Below, in pieces: positions 53,145-63,894 of a DNA stretch of 64,000 bases (its first letter is position 1; each line of letters starts with the position of its first letter). A model generated the notes under the pieces. The model saw only the letters and a list, made by a program, of their open reading frames with translations. It searched no databases and was not told the origin of the DNA. This DNA is from Pedobacter sp. MC2016-05 (GTDB lineage Bacteria; Bacteroidota; Bacteroidia; Sphingobacteriales; Sphingobacteriaceae): assembly GCF_026239735.1 (NCBI RefSeq), contig NZ_JAPIVT010000007.1, forward strand, positions 1-64,000, read 5' to 3'. Made by a program: the position numbers and the translations under genes.

Positions 53145-55319
53145 CTATTTCATGAATAACAATTCTCTGAATTTTGGTAAAGGCCAAACGCTATCGTCAA
53201 CAATTTGCTCTAATTTATCAGCATGGTAACGGATAGTATCGAAGTAAGATTTAACTTTCTCATCGTAAGCAATTGCTTTCTCACGAGTGTCTTCAATTTT
53301 GTTGGTTACTTTACGTTCTTCTAACATCGCGTCGATATTGGTTTTAACGATGTCTAAATGCTCAGAAAGTTTTTTAACGATGTCAAGAGAAGATTTGCTT
53401 TCTACACCAAGTTCTTTTAACCCTTTTACATTCTCGATTAAAGAATTTTGGTAAGCAATTGCAGCAGGAATGATGGCAGTATTTGCCACTTCGCCCATTA
53501 CACGAGCTTCAATTTGTAGTTTTTTGTAGAAATTCTCTAACATGATTTCATGACGGGCATGGATTTCACGTTTGCTATAAATTCCTGTACTTTCAAATAA
53601 ACTTGCAGATTTCTCAGTTAAATAAGCATCTAAAGCTTTCGGTGTAGTTTTGATGTTTGATAAACCACGTGTTGCAGCTTCATCTTCCCACTCCTGGCTG
53701 TAGCCATTACCTTCAAAACGAATTGATTTGGATTCTTTGATGTATTTTTTGATTACCGTTAATAAAGCGATGTCTTTTTTATCGCCTTTTTTGATCAATT
53801 TATCAACTTCAGCTTTGAATTTAACCAATTGCTCAGCCATAATTGCGTTTAAGATCGTCATTGGAGCCGAAGAGTTAGCTGAAGAACCAACTGCTCTTAA
53901 CTCGAATTTGTTACCTGTAAATGCAAAAGGTGAAGTACGGTTACGGTCGGTATTATCCAACAAAATTTGTGGAATTTTAGGGATACCTAACCAAAGTGCG
54001 TTATCTTCTTTAATTTTTTTGCTGATGCGTGAGTGCTCAATTTCATCTAAAACATCGTTTAATTGAGAACCTAAGAAGATTGAGATAATTGCTGGCGGCG
54101 CTTCGTTAGCACCTAAACGGTGATCATTACTTACTGAAGCAATACTCGCACGTAATAAATCTGCATGTTCGCTTACTGCTTTAATCGTGTTTACGAAGAA
54201 AGTTAAAAACATTAAGTTGTTTTTAGGCGTTTTGCCTGGAGCCAATAAGTTTTTACCAGTATCAGTAATTAACGACCAGTTGTTGTGTTTACCTGAACCG
54301 TTGATGCCAGCGTATGGTTTTTCGTGTAATAAAACACGGAAATGGTGACGACGAGCAACTTTTTCCATCAAATCCATCAATAATTGATTGTGATCGATGG
54401 CCAGGTTTATTTCTTCATAAATAGGAGCACATTCGAATTGAGAAGGTGCAACCTCATTGTGACGGGTTTTTAAAGGAATACCTAATTTTAGGGCTTCATT
54501 TTCGAAATCGACCATGTAGGTGAAAACACGCTCAGGAATTGATCCGAAATAATGATCTTCTAACTGTTGGCCTTTAGCAGACATGTGTCCGAATAAAGCA
54601 CGACCAGTTAACAATAAATCCGGGCGGGCATTAAACAATGATTCATCAACCAGGAAATATTCTTGCTCAATACCTAAAGATGCATTTACTTTAGTGATGC
54701 TTTTATCAAAATACTGGCAAACATCAACAGCGGCTTTATCAAGTGCAGCTAATGCTTTTAATAATGGAGCTTTATAATCTAAAGCCTCACCAGTGTAGGA
54801 TACGAAAACGGTAGGAATACAAAGTGTTTTACCTGCTTTGCTTTCCATAATGAATGCTGGAGATGATGGATCCCATGCAGTGTAACCACGAGCTTCGAAA
54901 GTATTACGGATACCCCCGTTAGGGAAACTTGATGCATCCGGTTCTTGTTGAACCAAAGCACTTCCAGCAAATTTTTCTATAGCACCTTCGCCACTTGGCT
55001 CAAAAAATGAATCGTGTTTTTCAGCAGTTGTACCTGTTAATGGTTGGAACCAGTGAGTGTAATGCGTTGCTCCAGCAGCCATAGCCCATGCTTTCATTGC
55101 ATTTGCGATCTGGTTAGCATCGTCAGAATTAATTAATTCACCTTGATTAATAGATGAGATTAATTTTTCATACACGTCCTTAGATAAGAAATCTCTCATT
55201 TTTTTCTTATCAAATACATTAGCGCCAAAAAAATCAGAAATTTTTGCAGATGGTGATTTTACTTCTGGCGAAATTCTGTTTTGAGCCTCTTTTAATGCGA
55301 TGGTTCTTAAGCTTTTCAT
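53145..55319 (-). CDS. glnN: Glutamine synthetase type III
   Basis: A 724-residue dodecameric glutamine synthetase of the GSIII class, which makes glutamine from glutamate, ammonia and ATP. Features are the N-terminal GSIII domain (ISDFFGANVFDKKKMRDFL), THYTHWFQPLTGTTAEKHDSF, SLGIEQEYFLVDE with metal-binding glutamates, GINGSGKHNNWSL, and NRTSPFAFTGNKFELRAVGSSAN with the substrate-binding residues. GSIII is typical of Bacteroidota and cyanobacteria. A -7 element lies at 55340-55347. It is divergent from the downstream tonB gene. Confidence 0.96.
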   Translation of the reverse strand: MKSLRTIALKEAQNRISPEVKSPSAKISDFFGANVFDKKKMRDFLSKDVYEKLISSINQGELINSDDANQIANAMKAWAMAAGATHYTHWFQPLTGTTAEKHDSFFEPSGEGAIEKFAGSALVQQEPDASSFPNGGIRNTFEARGYTAWDPSSPAFIMESKAGKTLCIPTVFVSYTGEALDYKAPLLKALAALDKAAVDVCQYFDKSITKVNASLGIEQEYFLVDESLFNARPDLLLTGRALFGHMSAKGQQLEDHYFGSIPERVFTYMVDFENEALKLGIPLKTRHNEVAPSQFECAPIYEEINLAIDHNQLLMDLMEKVARRHHFRVLLHEKPYAGINGSGKHNNWSLITDTGKNLLAPGKTPKNNLMFLTFFVNTIKAVSEHADLLRASIASVSNDHRLGANEAPPAIISIFLGSQLNDVLDEIEHSRISKKIKEDNALWLGIPKIPQILLDNTDRNRTSPFAFTGNKFELRAVGSSANSSAPMTILNAIMAEQLVKFKAEVDKLIKKGDKKDIALLTVIKKYIKESKSIRFEGNGYSQEWEDEAATRGLSNIKTTPKALDAYLTEKSASLFESTGIYSKREIHARHEIMLENFYKKLQIEARVMGEVANTAIIPAAIAYQNSLIENVKGLKELGVESKSSLDIVKKLSEHLDIVKTNIDAMLEERKVTNKIEDTREKAIAYDEKVKSYFDTIRYHADKLEQIVDDSVWPLPKFRELLFMK

Positions 55320-55339
55320 TAATTTGTTATGTTTTTTGT

Positions 55340-55347
55340 CAAAAATA
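55340..55347 (-). promoter_or_regulatory. -7 element TATTTTTG upstream of glnN
   Basis: A perfect TAnnTTTG match on the minus strand, 20 nt before the ATG at 55319. Confidence 0.5.
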
Positions 55348-55522
55348 GTATATTTTATTGTTTTTTATAAAACAATCGTAAGTTTTAGAGCAATTTTATT
55401 GAAAATGAAATAAAAAAATGTTTTTCAAATGGAATTTTTCATTATTCGTAAAGAAAGTGGAATTTTCAGTTGGTTTATGGAATTGTGAAATTTGCTACAT
55501 CATGCTATAAAAATCAATAGCT

Positions 55523-56362
55523 ATGTTCAACTCCTCAATCAATGTGTACAAAACCGAGTGGCTCGATCTTGTATTCGCAAACCGAAACAAAACTTATGGT
55601 GCTTATGAGTTAAGGTCTAAATCGTCAAAAATCATGACCCGGGCATTATTGCTATCCGTAAGTCTTTTTTTATTGCTTGCCTTTGCTCCTTTAGTGTATA
55701 GCAAAATATTTCCAACGGTGGTAGAAGTTATTGTCCCTCCAAAAGTTATTGATTTAAGTGATGTGATTCATGAGATGAAGAAGCCAGAGCCAGAAAAAAA
55801 AGTGGAGCCGGCGAAATCAGAGCCAGTGAAAGTAAAAACAGTTAAAATGACTTCGAATATTGTGGTGGTTGATAAAACTGAAATTAAAGATCCACCAACT
55901 ATTAAAGAGATTCAAAATGCTGTAGTGAGCAATGTAACTCAGGATGGTGAAATCAAACCGAATTTAACCCTGGTAACTCCTTCTTTAAATGGTAATGGCA
56001 GCGGATTAGAAAAAGAGGTTGCTGGAGCTGGAGAGGATAAAGAGATTTATACAGGAGGTGGGGTAGATGAATATCCAGAATTTGCCGGCGGCATGAAAGC
56101 TTTTACCAAATACATGGAGCGTAACCTACGCTATCCTTCACAAGCGCAAGAGGATGGTATTCAAGGTAAGGTGTTTTTAAGTTTCGTGGTAGAGAAGGAT
56201 GGTTCGATCACTGATGTGAAGGTACTTAGAGGCATCGGTTTTGGCTGCGATGAAGAGGCAATGAAAGTAATCAAGAAATCACCCTTGTGGAAACCCGGAA
56301 AAAATAAAGGCATTCCAGTTAGGGTGAGATATAACATGCCGATTAATTTTAATTTAATGTAA
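55523..56362 (+). CDS. Energy transducer TonB
   Basis: A 279-residue inner-membrane protein that passes proton-motive energy to TonB-dependent receptors. The N-terminal cytoplasmic part WLDLVFANRNKTYGAYELR is typical of Bacteroidota TonB. One transmembrane helix (about residues 40-60) follows, then a Pro/Lys/Glu-rich periplasmic spacer and the C-terminal TonB box-binding domain (YPSQAQEDGIQGKVFLSFVV, then SPLWKPGKNKGIPVRVRYNMP). No exbB or exbD is adjacent. It may serve the Oar-like receptor at 41123, but that is not shown. Confidence 0.92.
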   Translation: MFNSSINVYKTEWLDLVFANRNKTYGAYELRSKSSKIMTRALLLSVSLFLLLAFAPLVYSKIFPTVVEVIVPPKVIDLSDVIHEMKKPEPEKKVEPAKSEPVKVKTVKMTSNIVVVDKTEIKDPPTIKEIQNAVVSNVTQDGEIKPNLTLVTPSLNGNGSGLEKEVAGAGEDKEIYTGGGVDEYPEFAGGMKAFTKYMERNLRYPSQAQEDGIQGKVFLSFVVEKDGSITDVKVLRGIGFGCDEEAMKVIKKSPLWKPGKNKGIPVRVRYNMPINFNLM

Positions 56363-56423
56363 GGCAGTGGGATCAGTTAATATTTAGCGCTCAAAATAGG
56401 AAGGTGTGATGGATGATTGGTTA

Positions 56424-56450
56424 AAGGCCTGGATGAAAATCCAGGTCTTT
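56424..56450 (+). terminator. Probable terminator after tonB
   Basis: CCTGGAT and ATCCAGG arms, followed by a weak T-rich tract. A second palindrome, ATTCCCGCCTTCGCGGGAAT, lies at 56495-56514 and looks like a dispersed repeat. Confidence 0.55.
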
Positions 56451-56551
56451 GTTCTGTATAAATACTGCGTTTAAAGATTTACTTTCGCTTTACGATTCCC
56501 GCCTTCGCGGGAATGACGAACAAAATAGCCGTATCAAAATAGCATAAACGC

Positions 56552-56580
56552 AAAAAGCTTGAGTAAAACCCAAGCTTTTT
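56552..56580 (-). terminator. Terminator after purL
   Basis: The arms AAAAAGCTTG and CAAGCTTTTT; symmetrical, so it can work in both directions. Confidence 0.85.
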
Positions 56581-56602
56581 GTATAAATAAATATGGCTAA
56601 CC

Positions 56603-59600
56603 CTATGCCTTTTCTTCAATCCATTTTCTGGCATTTACGAAAGCTTCCATCCATGGCGAAACCTCGTCTTTTCTGCCAGCCGGATAGTTTGCCCAATGCC
56701 ATTGGAATAAAGAACGTTCAATGTGTGGCATCATCACCAAATGGCGACCTGTCTCATCACACATCATCGCGGTGTTATAATCCGAACCGTTGGGGCTTGC
56801 CGGATACGTTTCGTAAGCATATTTAGCTACAATTTTATATTTTTCTTCTGCATATGGTAAAGAGAATCTTCCTTCGCCATGCGATACCCAAACGCCTAAG
56901 GTGCTGCCGGCCAAAGTTGATAACATCACCGAATTGTTTTCTTGTAACGTTAATGAAGTGAAAATACTTTCGTGTTTGCCACTTTTGTTGTGCAACATTT
57001 TTGGCTTGTCTTCATGATCTTTGTTAATTAAACCAAGCTCTACAAATAATTGGCAACCATTGCAAATACCAACAGATAAAGTATCAGGGCGGGCGAAAAA
57101 TTTCTCCAGTGCTACTCTCGCTTTTTCATTGTATAAAAATGCGCCTGCCCAGCCTTTTGCCGATCCTAAAACATCAGAGTTAGAGAAACCACCAACGGCA
57201 CCAATAAACTGAATATCTTCTAATGTTTCCCTGCCAGTAATTAAATCCGTCATGTGCACATCTTTTACATCAAAACCAGCTAAATACATTGCATTGGCTA
57301 ATTCACGCTCAGAATTACTTCCTTTTTCGCGGATAATCGCCGCTTTTGGACGAGGTTTAGAGGAATCAATTACCGGTTTCTTTCCATCAAACTGTAATGG
57401 AAAACTGTATTTTAAAACGTGATTTTTATAATTATCATAACGTTCTTTCGCTAATCCATTTCCTGTCTGCTTGCTATCTAATAAGTAAGATGTTTTAAAC
57501 CAAACATCACGTAGATGATCAATATCAAAACTGAAACTATCAGCTTTATTTTTTACTTCCAGCGTAGCTGATGAATTCACTTCCCCGATTTTATGGAAAG
57601 TTACACCGGCGGTTGTTAAAGTGCTTTCTACTGATGAATCCGCTTGAAAAACAATCGCGATATTTTCCGCAAATAGTAACTTGATAATATCTTGCTCGTT
57701 TAAGGCAGTTAAATCAATTGATGCACCTAAATCGCGATCTGCAAAACACATTTCCAGTAAGGTAGTAATTAAACCACCGCTGCCAATATCATGTCCGGAT
57801 TGCACTTTACATTCTTTAATTAGCTGTTGAATGGCGTTAAATGCTTTTGAGAATTGACCCGCATCTTTGATATCTGGTGTTTCAGTGCCGATTTTGTTTA
57901 ATATCTGTGCGAAGGATGACCCACCAAGTTTATAGGTATCATTAGAAAGGTTGATATAATAAATTGAACCGCCATCTTTTTGAAGTACTGGCTCCACCAC
58001 TTTAGTAATATCATCGCAGTTTGCGCCTGCAGAAATAATTACTGTTCCTGGTGCAATTACATCACCATCCTTGTATTTCTGTTTCATTGAAAGTGAATCT
58101 TTCCCTGTCGGGATGTTGATTCCTAAATCAATAGCAAATTCCGAACATGCCTTAACGGCAGCATATAAACGGGCATCCTCACCTTCATTTTTACAGGCCC
58201 ACATCCAGTTGGCAGAAAGCGAAACGCTTTTTAAACCATCTTTTAATGGAGCCCAAACGATGTTTGATAGTGATTCTGCGATCGCATTGCGACTACCAGC
58301 AGCCGGATCAATTAAAGCCGAAAGTGGAGCATGACCAACCGAAGTTGCAATTCCTTCCTTGCCCTGAAAATCCAATGCCATTACCCCGCAGTTGTTTAAA
58401 GGCAATTGTAATGGACCTGCAGTTTGTTGTTTTGCTACGCGGCCACCCACACAACGGTCAACTTTGTTGGTTAACCAATCTTTCGATGCCACAGCCTCCA
58501 ATTGTAAAACTTGCTCTAAATAAGTGTTCAGTTCCGCTTTTTGATAACTTAGATATTCATATTTACGGTCGATCGTTTGATCTTCCATTACAATTTTCGG
58601 GGAGCTGCCAAACATATCCTTAAGCTTAAAATCCATTGGTTTAGCACCTGTGGTTTCCGATTTAAAAGTAAAGCGATGATCGCCAGTTACTTTTCCAACG
58701 TTGTACATTGGAGAGCGTTCGCGATCGGCAATTTTCTGTAAAGTTTCAATATGTTCGTTGCCGATTACCAATCCCATTCTTTCCTGAGATTCGTTGCCGA
58801 TAATTTCTTTAGCAGATAGGGTAGGGTCGCCAACAGGTAATTTATCAAGATTGATCAAACCACCTGTTTCTTCCACCAATTCTGATAAACAGTTTAAGTG
58901 TCCGCCTGCACCGTGATCGTGAATAGAAACAATGAAATTCTCTTCGCTTTCTACCATGCCACGTACAGCGTTTGCAGCACGTTTTTGCATTTCCGGGTTG
59001 GAACGTTGAATGGCGTTTAATTCGATGCCTGATCCATGCTGGCCGGTATCAGCTGATGATACGGCTGCACCACCCATTCCAATTCTATAATTTTCACCAC
59101 CGAGAACAACAATGTTATCTCCTTCCTGTGGTTTTTGTTTTTGTGCCTGACTAGCCTTGCCATAACCGATACCACCGGCAAGCATGATTACTTTATCGAA
59201 ACCTAATTTGCGTGAATCTTCTTCATGCTCGAAAGTTAAAACCGAGCCAGTAATAAGTGGCTGACCGAATTTGTTTCCAAAATCTGTCGCACCATTTGAT
59301 GCTTTGATCAGAATGTCCATCGGCGTTTGATACAGCCACTGTCTTTCTTCAACACCATTTTCCCAGGGACGATTTGCTTCCAAACGCGAAAGCGCTGTCA
59401 TGTAAACCGCAGTTCCGGCTAGAGGTAATGAGCCTTGTCCGCCAGCTAAACGATCTCTGATTTCGCCACCAGAACCTGTTGCAGCACCATTAAAAGGCTC
59501 TACAGTTGTAGGGAAATTGTGCGTTTCGGCTTTTAGAGATATTACCGAATCAAAATTACTTGTAGCGTAATAATCAGGGACATCAGCACGTTTAGGTGCA

Positions 59601-60265
59601 AATTGTTGCACTCTCGGCCCTTTGATAAAAGCCACGTTATCTTTATATGCAGAAACAATATCGTTAGGATTTTCTTCCGAAGTTTTGCGAATCAACTTAA
59701 AAAGTGAAGTTGGTTGTTCTACACCATCAATTACAAATTTACCGTTGAAAATTTTGTGGCGGCAATGTTCCGAATTCACCTGCGAGAAACCGAAAACCTC
59801 TGAATCAGTAAGTGGTCGTTCCAGGTTTTTTGCCAGATTATTTAGGTATTCAACTTCCTCATCACTTAATGATAAACCTTCTTGTTTGTTGTAAGCAGCA
59901 ATATCAGTGATTTCTAAAATAGGTTCAGGTTTGATATTGATGGTATAAATGTTTTGATCAAGTTTGTCGTATTTCTGGGAAAGCATGGGGTCGTAATCAG
60001 AAAAATCTTCAGCAACTGCTTTAAATTCTTCTATACGGATGATGCCTTGAATATCCATATTTTGAGTAATCTCAACAGCATTGGTACTCCAAGGTGTAAT
60101 CATTGCAGCTCTTGGTCCAACGAAAAAGCCGCTTAAAGCTGCATCTTGCGAAATTTTGGCGCCGCCAAATAACCATTCAAGTTTAGTAATATCATCTGGG
60201 GAAAGCGCTTTATCTGTTTGAAGTACAAAAATCGCTTGCGATTGACTAAGGAAGAAATGAATCAT
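56603..60265 (-). CDS. purL: Phosphoribosylformylglycinamidine synthase, single-chain
   Basis: A 1220-residue enzyme that converts FGAR to FGAM with glutamine and ATP. The order is an N-terminal PurS-like domain, a linker, two PurM-like halves (VFGFSQVNSEHCRHKIF, KAETHNFPTTVEPFNGAATGSGGEIRD, then DSLSMKQKYKDG), and a C-terminal class I glutaminase with nucleophile Cys in SVGICNGCQLFVELG and the His/Glu pair in VSHGEGRF. This is the long form seen in proteobacteria and Bacteroidota. I use the ATG at 60265, since the open frame to 60286 begins with a TTG. A TATTTTTG -7 element lies about 20 nt upstream. Confidence 0.96.
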   Translation of the reverse strand: MIHFFLSQSQAIFVLQTDKALSPDDITKLEWLFGGAKISQDAALSGFFVGPRAAMITPWSTNAVEITQNMDIQGIIRIEEFKAVAEDFSDYDPMLSQKYDKLDQNIYTINIKPEPILEITDIAAYNKQEGLSLSDEEVEYLNNLAKNLERPLTDSEVFGFSQVNSEHCRHKIFNGKFVIDGVEQPTSLFKLIRKTSEENPNDIVSAYKDNVAFIKGPRVQQFAPKRADVPDYYATSNFDSVISLKAETHNFPTTVEPFNGAATGSGGEIRDRLAGGQGSLPLAGTAVYMTALSRLEANRPWENGVEERQWLYQTPMDILIKASNGATDFGNKFGQPLITGSVLTFEHEEDSRKLGFDKVIMLAGGIGYGKASQAQKQKPQEGDNIVVLGGENYRIGMGGAAVSSADTGQHGSGIELNAIQRSNPEMQKRAANAVRGMVESEENFIVSIHDHGAGGHLNCLSELVEETGGLINLDKLPVGDPTLSAKEIIGNESQERMGLVIGNEHIETLQKIADRERSPMYNVGKVTGDHRFTFKSETTGAKPMDFKLKDMFGSSPKIVMEDQTIDRKYEYLSYQKAELNTYLEQVLQLEAVASKDWLTNKVDRCVGGRVAKQQTAGPLQLPLNNCGVMALDFQGKEGIATSVGHAPLSALIDPAAGSRNAIAESLSNIVWAPLKDGLKSVSLSANWMWACKNEGEDARLYAAVKACSEFAIDLGINIPTGKDSLSMKQKYKDGDVIAPGTVIISAGANCDDITKVVEPVLQKDGGSIYYINLSNDTYKLGGSSFAQILNKIGTETPDIKDAGQFSKAFNAIQQLIKECKVQSGHDIGSGGLITTLLEMCFADRDLGASIDLTALNEQDIIKLLFAENIAIVFQADSSVESTLTTAGVTFHKIGEVNSSATLEVKNKADSFSFDIDHLRDVWFKTSYLLDSKQTGNGLAKERYDNYKNHVLKYSFPLQFDGKKPVIDSSKPRPKAAIIREKGSNSERELANAMYLAGFDVKDVHMTDLITGRETLEDIQFIGAVGGFSNSDVLGSAKGWAGAFLYNEKARVALEKFFARPDTLSVGICNGCQLFVELGLINKDHEDKPKMLHNKSGKHESIFTSLTLQENNSVMLSTLAGSTLGVWVSHGEGRFSLPYAEEKYKIVAKYAYETYPASPNGSDYNTAMMCDETGRHLVMMPHIERSLFQWHWANYPAGRKDEVSPWMEAFVNARKWIEEKA

Positions 60266-60481
60266 GCTTTTTTTTTGAAAGTGCAAAAATAGCTTTTTTA
60301 AATTTAATGAGTGAAGGAATGAAGGGTTGAATGAGAGAATTTTGGACGGTTAAATGTAAAATAATTATAGTTGCTAAAACTGCGAATCATTTAGAGCGCC
60401 TGAGCTATTTAAATTTCAATCATTTTCTGCAACTTTGCTACATTCTGTCATTCAAAATTCACTCATTCTACACCACTTCAA

Positions 60482-60865
60482 ATGTTCAACCGAATTCATC
60501 ACATTGCTATTATTTGTTCTGATTACGAAAAATCAAAAGACTTTTATGTAAACAAACTGGGTTTTACCATTCTGGCTGAGGTTTATCGGGCGGAACGAAA
60601 ATCTTACAAATTAGATCTAGCGGTAAACGGCTTTTATCAAATTGAGCTTTTTTCTTTTGAAAATCCGCCCGCTCGTCCTTCCGGACCAGAAGCTCAAGGT
60701 TTACGGCACCTGGCTTTTGAAGTGGATAATATTAAACTAGAAACTGGAAGATTGAGTGATCAAGGTATTGTTAGCGAAGCTATCCGGATTGATGAATTTA
60801 CGGGTAAAAGATTTACCTTTTTTGCGGATCCAGATGGCTTGCCTTTAGAATTGTACGAGGCTTAA
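60482..60865 (+). CDS. Glyoxalase/VOC family metalloprotein (YaeR-like)
   Basis: A 127-residue vicinal oxygen chelate protein. Two beta-alpha-beta-beta-beta modules carry the metal ligands: His7 (MFNRIHHIAII), Glu in YQIELFSFE, His in GLRHLAFEV and Glu in LPLELYEA. The sequence PARPSGPEAQGLRHLAF places it close to YaeR-type glyoxalase-I-like proteins, whose substrate is unproven. A probable neighbour in the same direction is the methyltransferase at 60929. Confidence 0.88.
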   Translation: MFNRIHHIAIICSDYEKSKDFYVNKLGFTILAEVYRAERKSYKLDLAVNGFYQIELFSFENPPARPSGPEAQGLRHLAFEVDNIKLETGRLSDQGIVSEAIRIDEFTGKRFTFFADPDGLPLELYEA

Positions 60866-60928
60866 CTAGAAGCACCTCATTGTTTATTTTTTTGTAGGGG
60901 TCAATCGCTAAAGGAGTAATATTCTACC

Positions 60929-61630
60929 ATGAGCATTTTTAAATTCAAACAATTCGAAGTAGATCAAACGGGCTGTGCTATGCGAATCAATACCGATGGG
61001 GTTCTGGTTGCTGCGAAGGCTAATCATAACAGGCCAGAAAAAATATTAGATATAGGAGCAGGCACAGGTGTGATCGCGATGATGCTAGCTCAGCGCTTCA
61101 CAGAAGCTGATGTTTATGCTGTAGAAATCGATTTGCAAGCTGCTGAAACCGCTGAAAAAAATTTTAAAAACTCCATATTTAACAGTCGATTGTATCTTGA
61201 TCATGTAGCCATTGAAGAATATCAAAGTAGCGAAAAATTCGACCTGATTGTGTCTAATCCACCCTTTTTTGTTAATGATTTGAAAAATGAGGAGGTAAGG
61301 AAAGGAATGGCAAGACACGCAAGCGATAATTTTTTTAGGTTATTGGTCGAAAAATCAAGTCAGCTTTTAGATGCCAAGGGCTCTCTGTGGTTAATTCTTC
61401 CTTTGAAACAGGCAGAAGAGGTGATCGTTGAGGCCATGAAATACCAGATGAAACTCAAAACCCGAATTAATATTTGCTCTGATAGAGACAAATTGCCATT
61501 TAGGCAAATCATATGTTTAAGTAAGGAAGGCGATTTGCTTCATGAAAGCAATTTTTACATTTACGAATCGCGAGGAAGTCACACCCTGGAATATCAGAGA
61601 TTACTTAAAGATTTTTTCCTGGCATTTTGA
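60929..61630 (+). CDS. tRNA1(Val) adenine-37-N6 methyltransferase family (YfiC/TrmN6-like)
   Basis: A 233-residue SAM-dependent methyltransferase. The SAM loop is DIGAGTG at 41-47 and the N6-adenine catalytic motif is NPPFF at 110-114. The opening FKFKQFEVDQTGCAMRINTDGVL is characteristic of the YfiC group, which methylates A37 of tRNA1-Val. The target in this organism is inferred. An AGGAG lies 13 nt before the ATG, too far for a normal Shine-Dalgarno sequence. Confidence 0.9.
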   Translation: MSIFKFKQFEVDQTGCAMRINTDGVLVAAKANHNRPEKILDIGAGTGVIAMMLAQRFTEADVYAVEIDLQAAETAEKNFKNSIFNSRLYLDHVAIEEYQSSEKFDLIVSNPPFFVNDLKNEEVRKGMARHASDNFFRLLVEKSSQLLDAKGSLWLILPLKQAEEVIVEAMKYQMKLKTRINICSDRDKLPFRQIICLSKEGDLLHESNFYIYESRGSHTLEYQRLLKDFFLAF

Positions 61631-61813
61631 TGTCATTTAATGATAATATCGTACAAAAGAAATAAGTCGATGACGAGAGATATCTGTGTCAAAAAATAAA
61701 ATTCAAATTTGTTGTTTAATAGATTGCGGAAATAAAATTTAGGCTGAATTTTTAAAAATCTTCAATAGATATGAGCAAAAGTTTACACACTGCTTTACAA
61801 TTTACTTTATATA

Positions 61814-62305
61814 ATGAAAAAGATCGGTTTAATTTCTGATACACATGGATTTTTAGATGACGCGGTATTTAAGCACTTTGATCAGGTGGATGAAATATGG
61901 CATGCTGGCGATTTTGGTTCTCATGTCGCAACAGAACTGTCTTCGTTTAAACCGCTTCGTGGTGTATTTGGCAATATAGATGATGCTGTGATCCGGAATG
62001 AATTTCCGGAACATAATAGGTTTCAGTGCGAACAGGTAGATGTGTGGATGACACATATCGGCGGTTATCCCGGACGTTACTCTACCTTTGTTAAGCCAGA
62101 GATATACACTAACCCGCCAAAATTATTTATTACCGGCCACTCACATATATTAAAAGTGATGTTAGATGGAAAGATCAAATGTTTGCATATTAACCCAGGT
62201 GCAGCGGGAAAGCACGGTTGGCATAAAGTGAGAACATTGGTTCGTTTTTGCATAACTGACGAAAATATTCATACCTTAGAGGTTATAGAGTTATCAGGTA
62301 GATAA
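61814..62305 (+). CDS. YfcE/MJ0936-type metallophosphoesterase
   Basis: A 163-residue calcineurin-like phosphoesterase. The metal-binding motifs are visible: SDTHG at 8-12, HAGDFGS at 30-36, GNIDD at 53-57 and TGHSHI near residue 112. These match the compact YfcE/YsnB family of phosphodiesterases. The natural substrate is unknown. Fbp starts 20 bp downstream, so the two may be co-transcribed. Confidence 0.88.
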   Translation: MKKIGLISDTHGFLDDAVFKHFDQVDEIWHAGDFGSHVATELSSFKPLRGVFGNIDDAVIRNEFPEHNRFQCEQVDVWMTHIGGYPGRYSTFVKPEIYTNPPKLFITGHSHILKVMLDGKIKCLHINPGAAGKHGWHKVRTLVRFCITDENIHTLEVIELSGR

Positions 62306-62324
62306 TGTAAAATTTACACTAAGT

Positions 62325-63404
62325 ATGGTTTGCGGCGTGAAAACATTAGGACAATTTATTATAGAAAAACAAGCAGATTTCCCTTATGCCAAAGGTGAAC
62401 TTTCGAGGTTATTAAGGGACATTGCGATTGCTGCAAAAATTGTAAATCGAGAGATTAACAAAGCTGGTTTGGTTGACATGATCGGTCACGTAGGAACAAC
62501 AAACATTCAGGGCGAAAAGCAAAAAAAGCTTGATGTTTATGCTGATCAACAATTTATTGCTGCACTAACCAGTGGAGGTGAGTGTTGTATTATCGCCAGT
62601 GAAGAAGAAGAGGAAATCATTCATATCGAATCTCCCGTTTCACAAAATGCAAAGTATATTGTTTGTATCGATCCAATGGACGGTTCGTCAAATACGGATG
62701 TTAATGTTGCGGTAGGAACCGTTTTTTCTATTTATCGCAGGAAATCTTTAGAAGGAAGAGCTGGTATTGATGATGTTTTACAAAAGGGTACTGAGCAGGT
62801 AGCAGCCGGATACATTATTTATGGATCATCTACTATGTTGGTTTACACCACGGGTAAGGGGGTTAATGGTTTTACATTAGATCCATCGATTGGAGAGTTT
62901 TGTTTGTCACATCCGGATATGAAAATTCCGGAAACTGGTGTAACTTATTCCATTAATGAAGGAAATTATGTTCACTTTCCTGAAGGGGTAAAAAAATACA
63001 TTAAATATTGTCAGGTAGAAGATGAAGCTTCTGATCGTCCGTATACTTCAAGATATATTGGTTCTATGGTTGGAGACATCCACAGAAGTTTAATAAACGG
63101 AGGGATTTACATTTATCCAACAACAGCTCGTTCACCGGAAGGGAAGTTGCGCTTACTTTACGAATGTAACCCAATGGCCTTTATTATCGAGCAGGCTGGG
63201 GGAAAGGCGAGTACCGGTTTTGAGCGAATACTGGATATACAGCCTACAGAAGTGCACCAACGTGTGCCGGTATTTATCGGATCGGTAAAAATGGTAGAGA
63301 AAGCAGAGGAAATGATGTTAATTTATGCCGATAAAACTACAACTCCTCATACACAGGTGGAAGCCAAATTGGAGGATATGGGTGTTGTAGGTGGAATAGA
63401 TTAA
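62325..63404 (+). CDS. fbp: Fructose-1,6-bisphosphatase class I
   Basis: A 359-residue gluconeogenic phosphatase. The metal-binding motifs are [10 protein letters not shown] and [23 protein letters not shown], with [15 protein letters not shown] in the C-terminal half. The N-terminus [11 protein letters not shown] matches class I enzymes, which usually start at the Met or Val just before KTLG. The GTG at 62337 is therefore an alternative to the ATG at 62325. It is followed by the convergent rnhA with little space. Confidence 0.95.
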   Translation: MVCGVKTLGQFIIEKQADFPYAKGELSRLLRDIAIAAKIVNREINKAGLVDMIGHVGTTNIQGEKQKKLDVYADQQFIAALTSGGECCIIASEEEEEIIHIESPVSQNAKYIVCIDPMDGSSNTDVNVAVGTVFSIYRRKSLEGRAGIDDVLQKGTEQVAAGYIIYGSSTMLVYTTGKGVNGFTLDPSIGEFCLSHPDMKIPETGVTYSINEGNYVHFPEGVKKYIKYCQVEDEASDRPYTSRYIGSMVGDIHRSLINGGIYIYPTTARSPEGKLRLLYECNPMAFIIEQAGGKASTGFERILDIQPTEVHQRVPVFIGSVKMVEKAEEMMLIYADKTTTPHTQVEAKLEDMGVVGGID

Positions 63405-63420
63405 TTTTTCCGTGTGCTGT

Positions 63421-63894
63421 TTAGAGAAGCGTTGCTTTCTTTCGTTCTGCTTCGAAAAAAGTATCAATGGCTAAGTTTTGTTTGTCTTGAGAAGCAAAAA
63501 CCGCTAATCTGTCACAGCGTTCATTTTCTGGATGATCGTTGTGGCCTTTTATCCAAATGAATTTTACTTTATGAAGTTTGTATAATTCGAGAAATCGAAT
63601 CCACAGATCTTTGTTTTTTTTGTCTTTGAAGTTTTTAGTTACCCAGCCAAAAACCCATTTTTTTTCCACTGCATCCACCACATATTTCGAATCGGAGTAA
63701 ACGGTCACTTCCTGGTTAAGGCTTTTTAACGCTTCTAAGCCCTTAATAACGGCAAGTAATTCCATGCGGTTATTTGTAGTCATGCGGTAACCACCACTTA
63801 ACTCCTTATAATGTTTGCCTGCCCGTAATATGGTGCCGTAACCCCCAGGTCCTGGGTTTCCACTTGCTGCTCCGTCTGTATAAATTTCGATCAT
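63421..63894 (-). CDS. rnhA: Ribonuclease HI
   Basis: A 157-residue endonuclease that degrades RNA in RNA-DNA hybrids. The acidic catalytic residues are Asp7 (IEIYTDGAASGNPG), Glu45 (NNRMELLAVI), Asp68 (VYSDSKYVV) and the late Asp in NERCDRLAV. The ATG at 63894 matches the family start. The longer frame to 63969 adds an unrelated leader and is rejected. It is convergent with fbp. Confidence 0.95.
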   Translation of the reverse strand: MIEIYTDGAASGNPGPGGYGTILRAGKHYKELSGGYRMTTNNRMELLAVIKGLEALKSLNQEVTVYSDSKYVVDAVEKKWVFGWVTKNFKDKKNKDLWIRFLELYKLHKVKFIWIKGHNDHPENERCDRLAVFASQDKQNLAIDTFFEAERKKATLL